DNA of 6,179 nt, from positions 1 through 6,179 of the forward strand of contig CAMCNM010000124.1 in the NCBI GenBank assembly GCA_945876015.1, in the 5' to 3' direction. Made by a program: the position numbers and the translations under genes. The first letter of the stretch is position 1. Each line of letters starts with the position of its first letter. This document shows, in pieces, positions 1 to 6,050 of the stretch. The notes below the pieces were generated by a model that was not told the DNA's origin, did no database searches, and saw only the letters and a list, made by a program, of their open reading frames with translations. This DNA is from Gemmatimonas phototrophica (GTDB lineage Bacteria; Gemmatimonadota; Gemmatimonadetes; Longimicrobiales; Gaopeijiaceae).

Positions 1-661
1 CCACGTCCGCTCCCTGACGGATCTGGGCGACCGCCGCTTCCTTCGCGGCCGAGACGTCGTCCCAGCTTCCGATCCATGCCTGGAGCACGCGCACGCTGGG
101 GTTCACGGACTTGGCTCCCGCGTCGAACGCCTTGAAGACGTCCTCGGCCGCCGGGATCTGAACTCCGCCCACCATGCCCAGCACGCCGATCTTCGTCATC
201 CCCGCCGCCGCGATGCCCGCCAGGTAGGCTGCATCCTCGAGGGAGAACAGGACCGGAATCACGTTGGCGGTGACCGTATCGCCACCACTCACGATGATCT
301 TCATGTCGGGGAAGGCCTGCCCGGCCCGGAGCGCGGCGTCCTGGTACTCGAAGCCGTGCGCGAACACCAGATCGTACTTCTCGCCGGCGTAGGCGCGGAA
401 CGCTTCGTCGTATTCGGCGGGCGTCTTGGTCTCCTGGTTGCTCACGACGGCCGGGAGCGAATCCCTGACCATGAGCAGACCGTCGTAGCCGCCGGCGTAC
501 CACCCGGCGTCGCTCACCGGACCCGCGGTGAGGAGCGCCACGTGGGGGGAGTCAACCACCGCGACGCCGGCTTCCGGCGCGTCTCCGCCGCCACAGGCGA
601 CACAGGTCAGCGCGGCGAGCAGCGCGATCTTCGACAGCCCCGTTCCACTGGTCGTGCTCAT
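1..661 (-). CDS. BMP/PnrA-family substrate-binding lipoprotein, partial (C-terminus beyond left edge)
   Basis: The first 220 codons of a periplasmic binding protein of the BMP (basic membrane protein, Med/PnrA-like) family are visible. These proteins usually deliver nucleosides, and sometimes other small solutes, to ABC importers. A hydrophobic signal segment (residues 12-22) ends at Cys23, followed by GGGD, which suggests a lipoprotein, although the lipobox (CVAC) has an unusual Cys at -3. Family landmarks are the first strand and loop VALLTAGPVSDAGW (41-54), LVFAHGFEYQDA (98-109), FPDMKIIV (117-124), EDAAYLAGI (142-150), GMVGGVQIPA (162-171), the FDAGAKSVNP block (179-188) and IGSWDDVSAAKEAA (197-210). 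The ATG at 661 is supported by an AAGGGGGAG ribosome-binding sequence just upstream. The gene starts 22 bases after the livF stop, so it is probably cotranscribed with the liv genes, or it heads a second transporter set to the left. The family is clear; the ligand is unknown. Confidence 0.88.
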   Translation of the reverse strand, partial: MSTTSGTGLSKIALLAALTCVACGGGDAPEAGVAVVDSPHVALLTAGPVSDAGWYAGGYDGLLMVRDSLPAVVSNQETKTPAEYDEAFRAYAGEKYDLVFAHGFEYQDAALRAGQAFPDMKIIVSGGDTVTANVIPVLFSLEDAAYLAGIAAAGMTKIGVLGMVGGVQIPAAEDVFKAFDAGAKSVNPSVRVLQAWIGSWDDVSAAKEAAVAQIRQGADV

Positions 662-683
662 CGTCTCCCCCTTCAGAGGCGCG

Positions 684-1403
684 TCACTTCTCGCCGAGAT
701 AGGCTTCCTTCACGCGTGGATCGGCCGCCAGATCGCTGGAGCGCCCCTCCATCACGATCGATCCGGTCTCGAGGACGTACCCCCGATGCGAGTGCTTGAG
801 CGCCGCGTTCGCGTTCTGCTCCACCAGCAGGATCGTGGTTCCCTCCCGGTTGATCTCGTCCATCGCGGAGAGAATCGTCTTCACGAGAATGGGAGCAAGC
901 CCCAGCGAAGGTTCATCGAGAAGAAGCAGCCGGGGTCGGGCCATCATCGCCCTCCCGATCGCGAGCATCTGCTGCTCGCCGCCGCTCAGCGTACCGCCCA
1001 GCTGCTTGCGTCGCTCCGCGAGACGGGGGAAGAGGGTATAGACGCGCTCCAGCTGCCGCGCGATCTCCGCCTTGTCCTTTTGGAGATACGCGCCCATGTC
1101 GAGATTCTCCGCCACGCTCAGGTTGGCGAAGATCTGGCGGCCCTCGGGCACCATCGAGATGCCCAGCTTCACGATCTCGTGCGCAGGCATTCCGTTGAGG
1201 CGCTTCCCCTCGAACACGATTTCCCCGGCGGTGGCCGGAACCAGCCCGGTGATGTTTCGGAGCGTGGTGGACTTTCCGGCGCCGTTCGCCCCGATCAGCG
1301 TGACGATCTCGCCCCGGGTGACGCTCATGTCGATCCCGCGCAGCGCCTCGATCGCGCCGTAGCCGCTCGACACCCCCTTCAGCTGGAGCATGACGTCGCT
1401 CAT
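684..1403 (-). CDS. livF: Liv-type ABC transporter ATP-binding protein LivF
   Basis: A 239-residue cytoplasmic ABC ATPase that powers the importer together with LivG. Its length is normal for LivF (about 235). Visible motifs are Walker A GANGAGKST (38-46), the Q-loop region PEGRQIF (86-92), the canonical signature LSGGEQQ (139-145), and Walker B LLLLDEP (159-165) with catalytic Glu164. The switch position reads LLVEQN (192-197), with Gln where most ABC ATPases have His; this is usual for LivF. The C-terminal VKEAYLGE is also typical of LivF/LivG. The ATG overlaps the livG stop in an ATGA, so translation is probably coupled; a G-run (1407-1412) just upstream may act as the ribosome-binding site. 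The order livG-livF matches classical liv operons. A urea or amide (UrtE/FmdF-type) specificity cannot be excluded from the ATPase alone, but nothing here points to it. Confidence 0.95.
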   Translation of the reverse strand: MSDVMLQLKGVSSGYGAIEALRGIDMSVTRGEIVTLIGANGAGKSTTLRNITGLVPATAGEIVFEGKRLNGMPAHEIVKLGISMVPEGRQIFANLSVAENLDMGAYLQKDKAEIARQLERVYTLFPRLAERRKQLGGTLSGGEQQMLAIGRAMMARPRLLLLDEPSLGLAPILVKTILSAMDEINREGTTILLVEQNANAALKHSHRGYVLETGSIVMEGRSSDLAADPRVKEAYLGEK

Positions 1404-2161
1404 GCGCCCCCCAGGTAGGCTTCGATCACCTTGGGGTTGTCCTGGATCTCCCGGGGGCTGCCGAGCGCGATCGTCTCGCCGTAGTCGATCACCTGGATCC
1501 GCTCACACACGCCCATCACGACGCGCATATTGTGCTCGACCAGCAGCACGGTGAGGTCGAAGCGGTCGCGGACCCGACGGATCAGGTGCATGAGATCCAG
1601 CGATTCCTGCGGATTCATCCCGGCCGCCGGCTCGTCGAGCAGCAGTATGCGCGGGTCGGTCGCGAGCGCGCGCGCGATCTCGAGCCGTCGCTGCGATCCG
1701 TACGGGAGGTTGATCGCGATCTCGTCGGCGCGTCCCTCCAGATTGAAGATCTCGAGCAGCTCCATCGCGTCGCGCTCGATCTGGGCTTCCTCGTCGCGCT
1801 GCTTCCGGTTGTGCAGGGTCGCGTCCCACACGTTCTGCTTGCGCGCGCCGTGGCGGGCCAGCTTCACGTTCTCGAGCACGGTCATGCTCTGGAACAGTCG
1901 GATGTTCTGGAACGTGCGCGACATCCCGAGCCGCGCGATGCGCGACGGCTTGAGCTTGTTGAGCGACTTGCCGTCCAGCTCGATCGAGCCCTCGTTCGGG
2001 TGGTAGACGCCGGTGAGCAGGTTGAACACGGTCGTCTTGCCGGCGCCGTTCGGGCCGATGAGCCCGTAGAGTGCGCCCTTCTCGAGCGACATGCTCAGGC
2101 TCTTCACCGCGGTGAGCCCGCCGAAGCGGATCGTGCAGTCCCGCACCTCGAGGAGGCCCAT
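1400..2161 (-). CDS. livG: Liv-type ABC transporter ATP-binding protein LivG
   Basis: A 253-residue ABC ATPase and partner of LivF. Motifs are Walker A GPNGAGKTT (36-44), Q-loop Gln85 in RTFQNIRLF, a degenerate signature LPYGSQRRLEIARAL (152-166), Walker B ILLLDEPAAGMNP (172-184) and switch His210 in LLVEHN. The form of the signature and the C-terminal VIEAYLGG are characteristic of LivG. The start chosen is the ATG at 2161, which overlaps the livM stop by one base (TGATG) and begins MGLLEVRD, the expected LivG N-terminus. The same frame stays open far upstream, to 3130, but that stretch lies over livM, is rich in Arg, Gly, Ala and Pro, and resembles no protein; it is a high-GC shadow and not a fusion. 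The livG stop overlaps the livF start. Confidence 0.95.
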   Translation of the reverse strand: MGLLEVRDCTIRFGGLTAVKSLSMSLEKGALYGLIGPNGAGKTTVFNLLTGVYHPNEGSIELDGKSLNKLKPSRIARLGMSRTFQNIRLFQSMTVLENVKLARHGARKQNVWDATLHNRKQRDEEAQIERDAMELLEIFNLEGRADEIAINLPYGSQRRLEIARALATDPRILLLDEPAAGMNPQESLDLMHLIRRVRDRFDLTVLLVEHNMRVVMGVCERIQVIDYGETIALGSPREIQDNPKVIEAYLGGA

Positions 2162-3138
2162 CAGACTACCATCGCTTTGGGCGCCGCCTTCCGGCGTCCC
2201 TTGAACAGCGTCCAGGACCCCAGGAGTCCCTGCGGACGATAGATCATGATCAGCACGAGCAGCACCGCGAAGCTCACCAGCCGGAACGGTCCGAGCTTGC
2301 GCAGCAGCTCGAGCGCGACGGTGAAGACGGTTGCGCCCACGACCGCGCCTTCGATGCTGCCCAGCCCCCCGATCACGATCATGATGATGACGTTGAACGA
2401 CGCCACGAACGTGAACGAGTTCGGGTGCAGGTACATCGTGAAGTGCCCGAACAGCCCGCCCGCGATGCCGGCGAACATCGAGCTGATCACGAACGACAGC
2501 ACCTTGAAGCGCGTGGTATCGACCCCCATCGCCTCGGCCGCGATCTCGTCGTCGCGGATCGATACGAACGCCCGCCCGTAGCTCGAGTGCACGATGTTGT
2601 GGATGACGACGATCGTGACCAGGACGAAGAAGTACACCCAGAAGAAGTTGCTCAGCTGCTCGATGCCCGAGAACCCGCGCGCGCCGCCGATCGAGTCGAC
2701 GTTCAGGATCACCACGCGGATGATCTCGCCGAACCCGAGCGTGACGATCGCCAGGTAGTCGCCGCGCAGCCGGAGCGACGGGATGCCGACCGCGAGGCCC
2801 GCGATGCCAGCGACGATCGCCGCGGCCGCGAGGCCCGCCAGCAGCAGCACCGCGTCCTGGCCGATCGCGGGTAGGAACCCGACGAGACCGCGTATGGCCG
2901 GGCCGCCGAACTTCACCAGCGCCGCGGACGTGTATGCGCCGACCGCGTAGAAGCCGGCGTGGCCGATCGAGAACTGGCCGGTGAAGCCGTTGATCAGGTT
3001 GAGGCTGACGGCCAGGATGATGTTGACCCCGACCAGCACGGTGATCTGGTAGGCGTAGGGCCCGATCAGTCCCCTCAGGCTGGCCTCGAGCCCTGCCAGG
3101 ACGAGCAGGACCCCCAGCCAAAGGAGCCACCTCTTCAT
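2161..3138 (-). CDS. livM: Liv-type ABC transporter permease LivM
   Basis: A 325-residue inner-membrane permease that forms the translocation pathway with LivH. Many hydrophobic segments are visible, starting with an N-terminal helix after the basic MKR. The LivM hallmark LNLINGFTGQFSIGHAGFYAVGAY spans residues 46-69. It is followed by the RLRGDYLAIVTLGFGEI block (123-138), then the cytoplasmic EAA-like coupling loop RAFVSIRDDEIAAEAMGVD (189-207), which contacts the ATPases. The end carries IVIGGLGSIEGAVVG (254-268) and IMIYRPQGLLGSW (297-309), followed by a basic cytoplasmic tail. The ATG overlaps the livH stop in an ATGA, and the TGA overlaps the livG start. Length and motifs are normal for the family, with no sign of damage. 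Confidence 0.94.
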   Translation of the reverse strand: MKRWLLWLGVLLVLAGLEASLRGLIGPYAYQITVLVGVNIILAVSLNLINGFTGQFSIGHAGFYAVGAYTSAALVKFGGPAIRGLVGFLPAIGQDAVLLLAGLAAAAIVAGIAGLAVGIPSLRLRGDYLAIVTLGFGEIIRVVILNVDSIGGARGFSGIEQLSNFFWVYFFVLVTIVVIHNIVHSSYGRAFVSIRDDEIAAEAMGVDTTRFKVLSFVISSMFAGIAGGLFGHFTMYLHPNSFTFVASFNVIIMIVIGGLGSIEGAVVGATVFTVALELLRKLGPFRLVSFAVLLVLIMIYRPQGLLGSWTLFKGRRKAAPKAMVV

Positions 3139-4193
3139 ACTTTCTCGACCATCCCCTTGCCCATGATGCCGGTCGGCTTCAGGAGGAGGATCAGCACGAG
3201 GATCACGAACGCGATCGCGTCGCGGTAGGTCGATTGTCCGTATCCGACGGCCATCACCTCGGCGAGACCGATGATCAGGCCGCCGATCATCGCCCCGGTG
3301 ATGTTACCGATGCCGCCCAGCACGGCGGCCACGAACGCCTTGAGGCCCGGCATGATCCCCATCAGCGGGTCGATCCTCGGATACATCAGCGTGACCAGGA
3401 TTCCACCTGCCCCCGCGAGCGCGGAGCCGAGCGCGAACGTGAACGCGATGATCCGGTCCGTGTTGATCCCCATCAGCTTGGCCGTGTCCAGGTTGAACGA
3501 CACGGCCCGCATCGCCTTCCCGGTCTTCGTGTAGTGCACGACCACGTTGAGCAGGATCATTAACAGAAGCGCGACCCCGAGCACGGTGAGCTTCTGTGTG
3601 TCGAGGCTCACACCGCCGACGTCGATCGAGCGGTTGGGGATGATCTGCGGGAAGAACTTGGGATCGGCGCCGAACACCTGCTGGCCGCCGTTCTCGAGGA
3701 AGAACGAAACGCCGATCGCGATGATCAGGAGCTTGAGGTGCGAGCTCTGCGGCTTGGGCTTGAGGCCCACCTTCTCCAGCACGAAGCCGAGCACCGCTCC
3801 CGCGAGCGCGCCGAGCGCGACCGAGACGAGCGTTCCGCCCAACAGCTGCCCGAACCCCGCCCCCAGGATGCCGAACCAGAACGAAAGCGTGAACGGCGAG
3901 GGGCTTCGGCCGGGACGATACGCGAACCGCTCGATCAGGATCCCGAGGCAGGCACAGAGCGCCATCGACCCGACCATCACCAGGATCGCGCCCGGAATCG
4001 ACGGACCGAGCGCGAGTCCCAGGGTGGAGTTCGCGATGTAGTAGCCCATGAACGCGCCGAACATGTAGACGTCGCTGTGGGCGAAGTTGATCAGCCTCAG
4101 CACGCCGTACACCATCGTGTATCCCAGCGCGATCAGCGCGTACGCGCTACCCTGGGAGATCCCGTTGACCAGCTGTTGAAGAAAGGTCTCCAC
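3135..4193 (-). CDS. livH: Liv-type ABC transporter permease LivH, with an extra hydrophobic segment
   Basis: A 352-residue inner-membrane permease. The N-terminus (FLQQLVNGISQGSAYALIALGYTMVYG, 4-30, then INFAHSDVYMFGA) and the coupling loop KAMRAVSFNLDTAKLMGINTDRIIAFTF (226-253) are typical of LivH, as are AAVLGGIGNITGAMIGG (289-305) and the C-terminal LLLKPTGIMGK (336-346). It is longer than E. coli LivH (308). The extra length sits between IERFAYRPGR (87-96) and LLIIAIGVSFFLENGG (155-170), about residues 98-150, and is hydrophobic, Gly/Ala-rich and possibly two membrane helices. The start is GTG at 4193, chosen because it gives the expected family N-terminus. No good ribosome-binding sequence precedes it, so it may depend on coupling to livK, which ends 10 bases upstream. 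The livH stop overlaps the livM start. Confidence 0.93.
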   Translation of the reverse strand: METFLQQLVNGISQGSAYALIALGYTMVYGVLRLINFAHSDVYMFGAFMGYYIANSTLGLALGPSIPGAILVMVGSMALCACLGILIERFAYRPGRSPSPFTLSFWFGILGAGFGQLLGGTLVSVALGALAGAVLGFVLEKVGLKPKPQSSHLKLLIIAIGVSFFLENGGQQVFGADPKFFPQIIPNRSIDVGGVSLDTQKLTVLGVALLLMILLNVVVHYTKTGKAMRAVSFNLDTAKLMGINTDRIIAFTFALGSALAGAGGILVTLMYPRIDPLMGIMPGLKAFVAAVLGGIGNITGAMIGGLIIGLAEVMAVGYGQSTYRDAIAFVILVLILLLKPTGIMGKGMVEKV

Positions 4194-4203
4194 TAAGCGG
4201 TCG

Positions 4204-5343
4204 TCAGGGAGTGATGGTCTCGACGTAGGCGAGCTTGGCGTCCTTGATCTGCAGCACCACCGCGGGCTTCACGGCGTTCCGGTGCTCGTCGAGCGTCGTG
4301 GTCCCGGTGACGCCGGCGAAGTTTCGCGTCGCCGCGATCGCGTCACGGAGCGCCTGGGGCTCCGTCGTGCCCGCTCGCTTGATCGCGTCGAACAGGACCA
4401 TTGCCGCGTCGTATCCGAGACCCGCCAACGCGTCCGGCGTCTCCCCGTACTTCGCTCGGTAATCGGTGACGAACTTCTGGATCGCGGGGCTCGGATCGTC
4501 CACCGAGTAGTGGTTCGAGAAGTAGGAGCCCTCGAGTGCCTCGCCGCCGATCTCGATCAGGTCGGGAGAATCCCAGCCGTCGCCTCCGAGAAGCGGGGCC
4601 TGAATCCCGAGGGCCTTCGCCTGCCGCGCGATCAGCCCGACCTCCGTATAGTAGCCGGGCACGAAGATGGCCTGCGGATTGGTGGCCTTGAGCGCAGTCA
4701 GCTGGGCGCTGAAATCCGTGTCGCCGCCGCTGTAGCTCTCGTCGCTCGCGATCGTGCCGCCCAGGGTGGTGAAGTTCTGGATGAACACGTCGGCGAGCCC
4801 CACCGAGTAGTCGCTCTTGATGTCGCGCAGGATGGCGACGTTCGTGAACTGGAGCGTGTTGGCCGCGAACTTGGCCATCACGAACCCCTGGAAAGGGTCG
4901 ATGAAGCACACGCGGAAGATGAAGTCACCCACCTCTGTCACCGCCGGATTGGTCGATGACGGGCTGATCATCGGAATCCGGTTCTGCTGGGCCACCGGCG
5001 CGGCGGCGAGGCTGTTCGAGGAGGCCACCTCCCCCAGAAGCGCCACGACGCGATCGCTGTTGATCAGCTTGGACACCACGGTCTGTGCCTCTTCGGGCCG
5101 GCCCTGATCGTCCTCGACGATGATGCGCACCTGTTTGCCGAGCAGCCCCCCCGCGGCGTTGATCGCCTCGGTGGCCATCTCGATGCCGTTCTTGGTCGAG
5201 ATGCCGAACGTGGCCGTGGTCCCGGTCAGCGAGCCGTACTCACCGATCAGGATTTCATCGGCGCTCTGGTCTCCCCCCGCGCATGCGGCGAGGGCGGCGG
5301 TGAGGACAAGGAAGGACGCGTGCGACCAGGTTCGGTGCTTCAT
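4204..5343 (-). CDS. livK: Liv-type ABC transporter substrate-binding lipoprotein (LivK-like)
   Basis: A 379-residue type-1 periplasmic binding protein (leucine-binding, Peripla_BP_6 family) that would capture the substrate and hand it to LivH/LivM. A basic MKHR is followed by a hydrophobic segment (11-20) and a perfect lipobox LAAC with Cys21, so it is probably membrane-anchored, unlike the soluble E. coli LivJ/LivK. Mature-domain landmarks are IGEYGSLTGTTATFG (33-47), INAAGGLLGKQVRIIVEDDQ (61-80), the binding-pocket stretch GEVASSNSLAAAPVAQ (104-119) with IPMISPSSTNP (123-133), FVPGYYTEVGLIARQA (227-242), and LAGLGYDAAMVLFDAI (306-321). An in-frame TTG at 5355 would add four residues. The ATG at 5343 is preferred because GGGG lies six bases upstream of it and it gives a normal signal peptide. 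It is the first gene of the operon. The substrate is probably a branched-chain or other amino acid, but this is not proven by sequence. Confidence 0.92.
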   Translation of the reverse strand: MKHRTWSHASFLVLTAALAACAGGDQSADEILIGEYGSLTGTTATFGISTKNGIEMATEAINAAGGLLGKQVRIIVEDDQGRPEEAQTVVSKLINSDRVVALLGEVASSNSLAAAPVAQQNRIPMISPSSTNPAVTEVGDFIFRVCFIDPFQGFVMAKFAANTLQFTNVAILRDIKSDYSVGLADVFIQNFTTLGGTIASDESYSGGDTDFSAQLTALKATNPQAIFVPGYYTEVGLIARQAKALGIQAPLLGGDGWDSPDLIEIGGEALEGSYFSNHYSVDDPSPAIQKFVTDYRAKYGETPDALAGLGYDAAMVLFDAIKRAGTTEPQALRDAIAATRNFAGVTGTTTLDEHRNAVKPAVVLQIKDAKLAYVETITP

Positions 5344-5485
5344 GATTCGCCCCAAATGAGGTGGCTCGAACGGCTGCTGGAGGACTACCCCCGACGGCCG
5401 GGCGGAGGTCGTCCCGATCTAGCGGGGACCCAAGCAGAGCGCAAGCCAGCGAAGATCGTCTCCCTAGCGGACTTGGCACCCCGAC
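5344..5485 (-). promoter_or_regulatory. Leader and probable promoter region of the liv operon
   Basis: This 142-base gap lies between livK and the stop of the propeller remnant. As the only sizeable non-coding stretch upstream of livK, it should hold the operon promoter. A weak sigma70-like pair is visible on the minus strand: TTGCGC (5439-5444), 17 bases, then TAGATC (5416-5421). Each hexamer matches consensus at only about three positions, so the assignment is tentative. CTAGCGG repeats lie around this pair and could be operator elements. No open reading frame here looks real. Confidence 0.35.
5350..5353 (-). promoter_or_regulatory. Ribosome-binding site of livK
   Basis: On the minus strand GGGG lies six bases before the ATG at 5343. 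It overlaps the codons just after the alternative TTG at 5355, which supports the ATG as the real start. Confidence 0.5.
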
Positions 5486-5492
5486 CTAGCGG
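5419..5492. repeat. Three direct copies of CTAGCGG upstream of livK
   Basis: On the plus strand CTAGCGG occurs at 5419-5425, 5464-5470 and 5486-5492, with start-to-start distances of 45 and 22 bases. On the minus strand the two outer copies extend to CCGCTAG followed by G/A and TCGGG, matching at 13 of 16 positions. The 22-base spacing is close to two helical turns. The first copy overlaps the tentative -10 hexamer, and the last overlaps the stop codon of the propeller remnant. Operator sites are possible, but no regulator is visible in the window. Confidence 0.45.
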
Positions 5493-5501
5493 AGATCGGG
5501 G
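5479..5501 (-). terminator. Short hairpin at the end of the propeller remnant (weak terminator candidate)
   Basis: CCCCGA (5479-5484) and TCGGGG (5496-5501) can pair in a perfect 6-bp stem around an 11-base loop that contains the remnant's TAG stop. There is no T-run after it on the minus strand, so Rho-independent termination is doubtful. It may only be a by-product of the CTAGCGG repeat surroundings. Confidence 0.2.
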
Positions 5502-5969
5502 GGCAATTGCCGGACCACGACGCGGGGAATGTCCAGGTCGTCGCGCAGCACGAAGGCGACCCGGCCACCCGGTCCGAACGGGCGCGGCAACTCCAGCAGC
5601 AGCCGCTGTCCGCCCCGGTCCTCCAGCGAGAACCGGACGATCGGCTGCCCGCGTGGCGCCCCGAGGGGTCCCGCGGGCCCCCCCCGGCCCGACCGATCGG
5701 GTCATCATCACCATCTGCTGTCCGGCCGAGACCAATCCACCCTTCCCGTCCGAGAACAGCTAGCCCAGGACGGTCAGCCCCTCGTCCCCTCCCATCGGCA
5801 CCGAGCGCCTAGGGATGCCGTCCGGTCCGAACATCATGAACGCGCGGTGCCCCAAGTCGCCGATCACCGCGGTGCCGTCCGGAAGAACCACCAGCGCCGC
5901 CGTCGCGCGCAGCTCGCCCGGCCCGTCGCCCTGTTTGCCGAACGTGCGCACGAATTTCCCGGAGCGACC
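5486..5969 (-). pseudogene. Broken 6-bladed beta-propeller (NHL-like) protein, C-terminal part
   Basis: Reading leftward from 5969, the translation gives SGKFVRTFGKQGDGPGEL, then LVVLPDGTAVIGDLGHRAFMMFGPDG. This is the repeating strand pattern of 6-bladed beta-propeller (NHL-like) proteins, whose RTFG..G.GPGE motif marks a blade boundary. The frame hits TAG at 5760-5762, where a single change would restore CAG (Gln). It continues sensibly after the stop (LFSDGKGGLVSAGQQ), then loses frame at a run of eight G on the coding strand (5678-5685). Removing one G joins it exactly to a coherent C-terminus, QPIVRFSLEDRGGQ ... VAFVLRDDLDIPRVVV, ending at TAG 5486-5488. About 160 residues remain, whereas family members are usually about 350. 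The N-terminal half, with any signal peptide, is missing, and the divergent hydrolase starts close by. Its function is unknown. Sequencing or assembly error could explain the frameshift, and less easily the missing half. Confidence 0.65.
5678..5685. repeat. Homopolymer of eight C (G on the coding strand) at the frameshift
   Basis: Eight consecutive C on the plus strand lie exactly where the propeller remnant changes reading frame. Seven would keep the frame open, so replication slippage or a homopolymer sequencing error is the simplest explanation. Confidence 0.8.
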
Positions 5970-6050
5970 AGTACTGCAGCGGTCTTTGCCGGGTGGTCCC
6001 CTTCCTGCATCGTTAGCCGCCGAAGTCCTCCCCGACCTGGAGCCGGCGGT
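5970..6050. other. Short gap between the divergent propeller remnant and hydrolase
   Basis: These 81 bases separate the last recognisable propeller codon from the hydrolase start. Upstream of 5969 the propeller frame stays open to the window edge but reads as low-complexity Arg/Gly/Ser-rich sequence, and it would lie antisense over the hydrolase, so it is not a real N-terminus. The hydrolase frame is also open here without a better start codon. No convincing promoter hexamers are visible. A rearrangement junction may lie in this stretch. Confidence 0.4.
6039..6042 (+). promoter_or_regulatory. Ribosome-binding site deciding the TTG start of the hydrolase
   Basis: GGAG lies eight bases before the TTG at 6051, a good spacing. 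No ATG or GTG occurs in this frame nearby, so this site together with the family N-terminus fixes the start. Confidence 0.55.

Noticed and set aside
528..1418. Long open frame on the plus strand opposite livF
   Set aside because: It is antisense to LivF, which has all ABC motifs; the plus-strand translation is His/Arg/Leu-rich with no recognisable family.
2162..3130. A long N-terminal extension of LivG (same frame open from 3130)
   Set aside because: It overlaps the clear LivM gene in another frame and its translation is Arg/Gly/Ala/Pro-rich without domain features; the LivG N-terminus begins at 2161.
5502..5511. Perfect palindrome GGCAATTGCC
   Set aside because: It lies inside the coding remnant (the VVVRQLPP segment) and is short enough to be chance; no partner site was seen.
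5320..5763. Plus-strand ORF across the livK leader and propeller remnant
   Set aside because: The translation is Arg/Pro/Gly/Ala-rich low complexity, and the minus strand gives better protein sequence.
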